Notes under the pieces: generated by a model
Database searches by the model: none
The model's input: the letters and a program-made list of their open reading frames with translations, nothing else
What the model was told of the DNA's origin: nothing
In this document: positions 4,093 to 5,423 of the stretch, piece by piece
Position numbering within the stretch: the stretch's first letter is position 1
How the letters are laid out: each line of letters starts with the position of its first letter
DNA from: Christensenella sp. UBA767
Lineage (GTDB): Bacteria > Bacillota > Clostridia > Christensenellales > CAG-917
Direction of reading: 5' to 3'
Assembly: GCA_002297185.1 (NCBI GenBank)
Contig: DBJV01000059.1
Location: forward strand, 711-6,133
Length of the DNA stretch: 5,423 bases
Made by a program: the position numbers and the translations under genes

Positions 4093-5319
4093 ATGAAAAA
4101 AACTACAATGCAAAAGTTTGCGAAACTTATCGCAGTCAAGGGCGTAAACGTGCGCAAGGGACAAGAAGTCGTTGTCAATGCGTCGCTCGATCAGCCCGAA
4201 TTTGTCAAAATGGTGGTTGAAGAATGCTATCGTGCAGGCGCAAGCAAAGTCACGGTGGAGTGGAGTTATCAACCGCTTACAAAAGCACATTATCGTTATC
4301 GTTCTCTCAAAACTCTTTCCACAATGGAAAATTGGGAAATAGAGAAGTTCAAGCACAAAGTGGATGCACTTCCTGCCGTGATTTACATCGATTCCGACGA
4401 TCCGGACGGACTTAAAGGCGTAAATCAAGAGAAAGTCGCAAAATCTCAACGTGCAAAATACCCGATTATCAAGCCGATGCGCGACGCTATGGAAAACAAA
4501 TATCAATGGTGTATAGCGGCAGTTCCCGGCAAAGCGTGGGCGAAAAAGGTGTTCCCGAACGAAAGAGAGGGCAAAGCCGTCGAAAAACTTTGGAACGCAA
4601 TTCTTTACACCTCGAGAGCGGACGGCGACGATCCTATCAAAGCGTGGGAAGATCACAACGCAGACCTCAAAGCAAGATGTGCATATCTCAACTCACTCGG
4701 TATCGAAAAGTTGCATTATACGTCATCTAACGGCACGGATTTCACAGTCGGACTTATTCCCGATGCACTTTTCTTGGGCGGAAGTGAGGACACGCTCGGT
4801 GGTGTAGAGTTCAATCCCAATATCCCGAGTGAAGAGGTGTTTACATCTCCAATGAAAGGTCAGGCAGAGGGCATCGTGTATGCAACTCGTCCGCTTTCTT
4901 ATAGAGGCGAACTCATTGAAAACTTCTCCGTACGCTTTGAAGGCGGCAAGGCGGTTGAAGTTCACGCCGAAAAGGGTGAGGATTTGCTCAAACAAATGAT
5001 ATCTATGGATGAAAATGCCGCATATCTCGGCGAATGCGCTCTCGTTCCGTACGATTCACCCATCCGCAACAGCGAAATCACTTTCTACAACACGCTTTTC
5101 GACGAAAACGCATGCTGCCACCTTGCATTCGGTCGCGGATTTGAAAACTGCATCAAAGATTACGCCAATCTCACTCTCGAGCAATGCCGCGACAAGGGCA
5201 TAAACGATTCAATCATCCACGTTGACTTTATGATTGGCTCGCAAGATCTCAATATAGATGCCATAACGCGCGACGGATCTATTATCCCCATTTTCCGCAA
5301 CGGCAACTGGGCATTCTAA
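4093..5319 (+). CDS. Aminopeptidase, peptidase family M29 (AmpS/PepS/aminopeptidase T type, 408 aa)
   Basis: This is a cytoplasmic metallo-aminopeptidase removing N-terminal residues from peptides, with the usual family length of about 410. The N-terminal part (residues 7-57) has the typical opening, KGQEVVVNAS and RAGASKVTVEW. The metal-site segments are all present near the C-terminus: SEEVFTSP (Glu247/248), LGECALVP (Glu314), DENACCHLAFG (His343) and HVDFMIGS (His376, Asp378). Spacing between the first Glu, second Glu and first His matches my recollection of the Thermus enzyme (Glu250, Glu316, His345). The position matching its active-site Tyr352 is Phe350 here. The start is supported by AGGAG (4080-4084) eight bases upstream. 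The gene has its own promoter and is monocistronic; peptide recycling is the likely role. A copy of the palindromic repeat starts at its stop codon. Confidence 0.94.
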   Translation: MKKTTMQKFAKLIAVKGVNVRKGQEVVVNASLDQPEFVKMVVEECYRAGASKVTVEWSYQPLTKAHYRYRSLKTLSTMENWEIEKFKHKVDALPAVIYIDSDDPDGLKGVNQEKVAKSQRAKYPIIKPMRDAMENKYQWCIAAVPGKAWAKKVFPNEREGKAVEKLWNAILYTSRADGDDPIKAWEDHNADLKARCAYLNSLGIEKLHYTSSNGTDFTVGLIPDALFLGGSEDTLGGVEFNPNIPSEEVFTSPMKGQAEGIVYATRPLSYRGELIENFSVRFEGGKAVEVHAEKGEDLLKQMISMDENAAYLGECALVPYDSPIRNSEITFYNTLFDENACCHLAFGRGFENCIKDYANLTLEQCRDKGINDSIIHVDFMIGSQDLNIDAITRDGSIIPIFRNGNWAF

Positions 5320-5423
5320 AACTGCACTAAATAGCGAATAACTGCGTCAGAGCCGCACTTCGACAACTCACGTACGTATTGTACGTTAGGGTTGCCGAGA
5401 GTGTGGCTCTTTCTTGTTCTTCA
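5317..5423 (+). repeat. Palindromic repeat, copy C (cut by the window edge)
   Basis: The left end TAAAACTGCACTAAATAG (5317-5334) resembles that of copy A, followed by GCGAATAACTGCG and TCAG as in A. The arm AGAGCCGCACT (5349-5359) pairs with AGTGTGGCTCT (5400-5410), with one G-U pair, although it shares almost no sequence with the arm of copy A. The apical hairpin CAACTC-ACGTAC (5364-5375) pairs with GTACGT (5381-5386) and GGGTTG (5389-5394), keeping the same TA bulge. The right flank TTTCTTGTTCTTCA runs off the window, so the right terminal repeat is not seen. The first three bases are the aminopeptidase stop codon. Confidence 0.83.

Noticed and set aside
3664..5423. Integron attC sites (gene plus palindromic site directly after each stop codon, variable sequence but conserved fold)
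   Set aside because: I could not find a proper RYYYAAC/GTTRRRY pair at the ends of the element, the genes have their own promoters, and no integron integrase is in the window. Screening with an attC covariance model would settle it.

Overview
The window looks like a stretch of chromosome from an anaerobic, probably gut-associated Clostridia-type Firmicute. The grounds are strong AGGAGG-type ribosome binding sites, AT-rich intergenic DNA with sigma-A-like promoters, a CCA-encoded tRNA, and gene families common in such bacteria (clostridial enoate/dienoyl-CoA-reductase-like flavoenzyme, M29 aminopeptidase, P1B metal ATPase). This placement is inference; no marker gene settles the species.

Layout. 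Bases 1-371 are the 3' end of a Zn/Cd-type P1B ATPase, followed by a bidirectional terminator (398-430). Facing it on the minus strand is a 160-aa protein with two membrane helices and a C-terminal zinc ribbon (941-459). Its gene is preceded by a consensus promoter (1101-1128), a structured leader whose closing stem starts at the predicted transcription start (1094-1012), and an intrinsic terminator hairpin (990-956) directly before the ribosome binding site. This is the layout of a riboswitch or attenuator, and I do not recognise the class. On the plus strand lies a 25-codon gene for a very hydrophobic peptide (1181-1258). A tRNA-Glu(CTC) gene on the minus strand (1435-1360) has its own promoter and terminator.

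The second half carries two plus-strand metabolic genes, each with its own promoter: a 684-aa FMN/4Fe-4S/FAD oxidoreductase (1612-3666) and a 408-aa M29 aminopeptidase (4093-5319). I see no operon link or shared pathway between them.

The most unusual feature is an interspersed palindromic repeat of about 125 bp. One full copy begins at the stop codon of the oxidoreductase (3664-3788), and a second begins at the stop codon of the aminopeptidase (5317 to the window edge). A diverged copy and a 3' fragment lie behind the first one. The flanks and the apical hairpin of the copies are conserved. The middle arms differ almost completely in sequence but stay complementary, which is covariation suggesting selection on a folded RNA or single-stranded DNA. 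The leader RNA and this repeat family are the best candidates for something undescribed.
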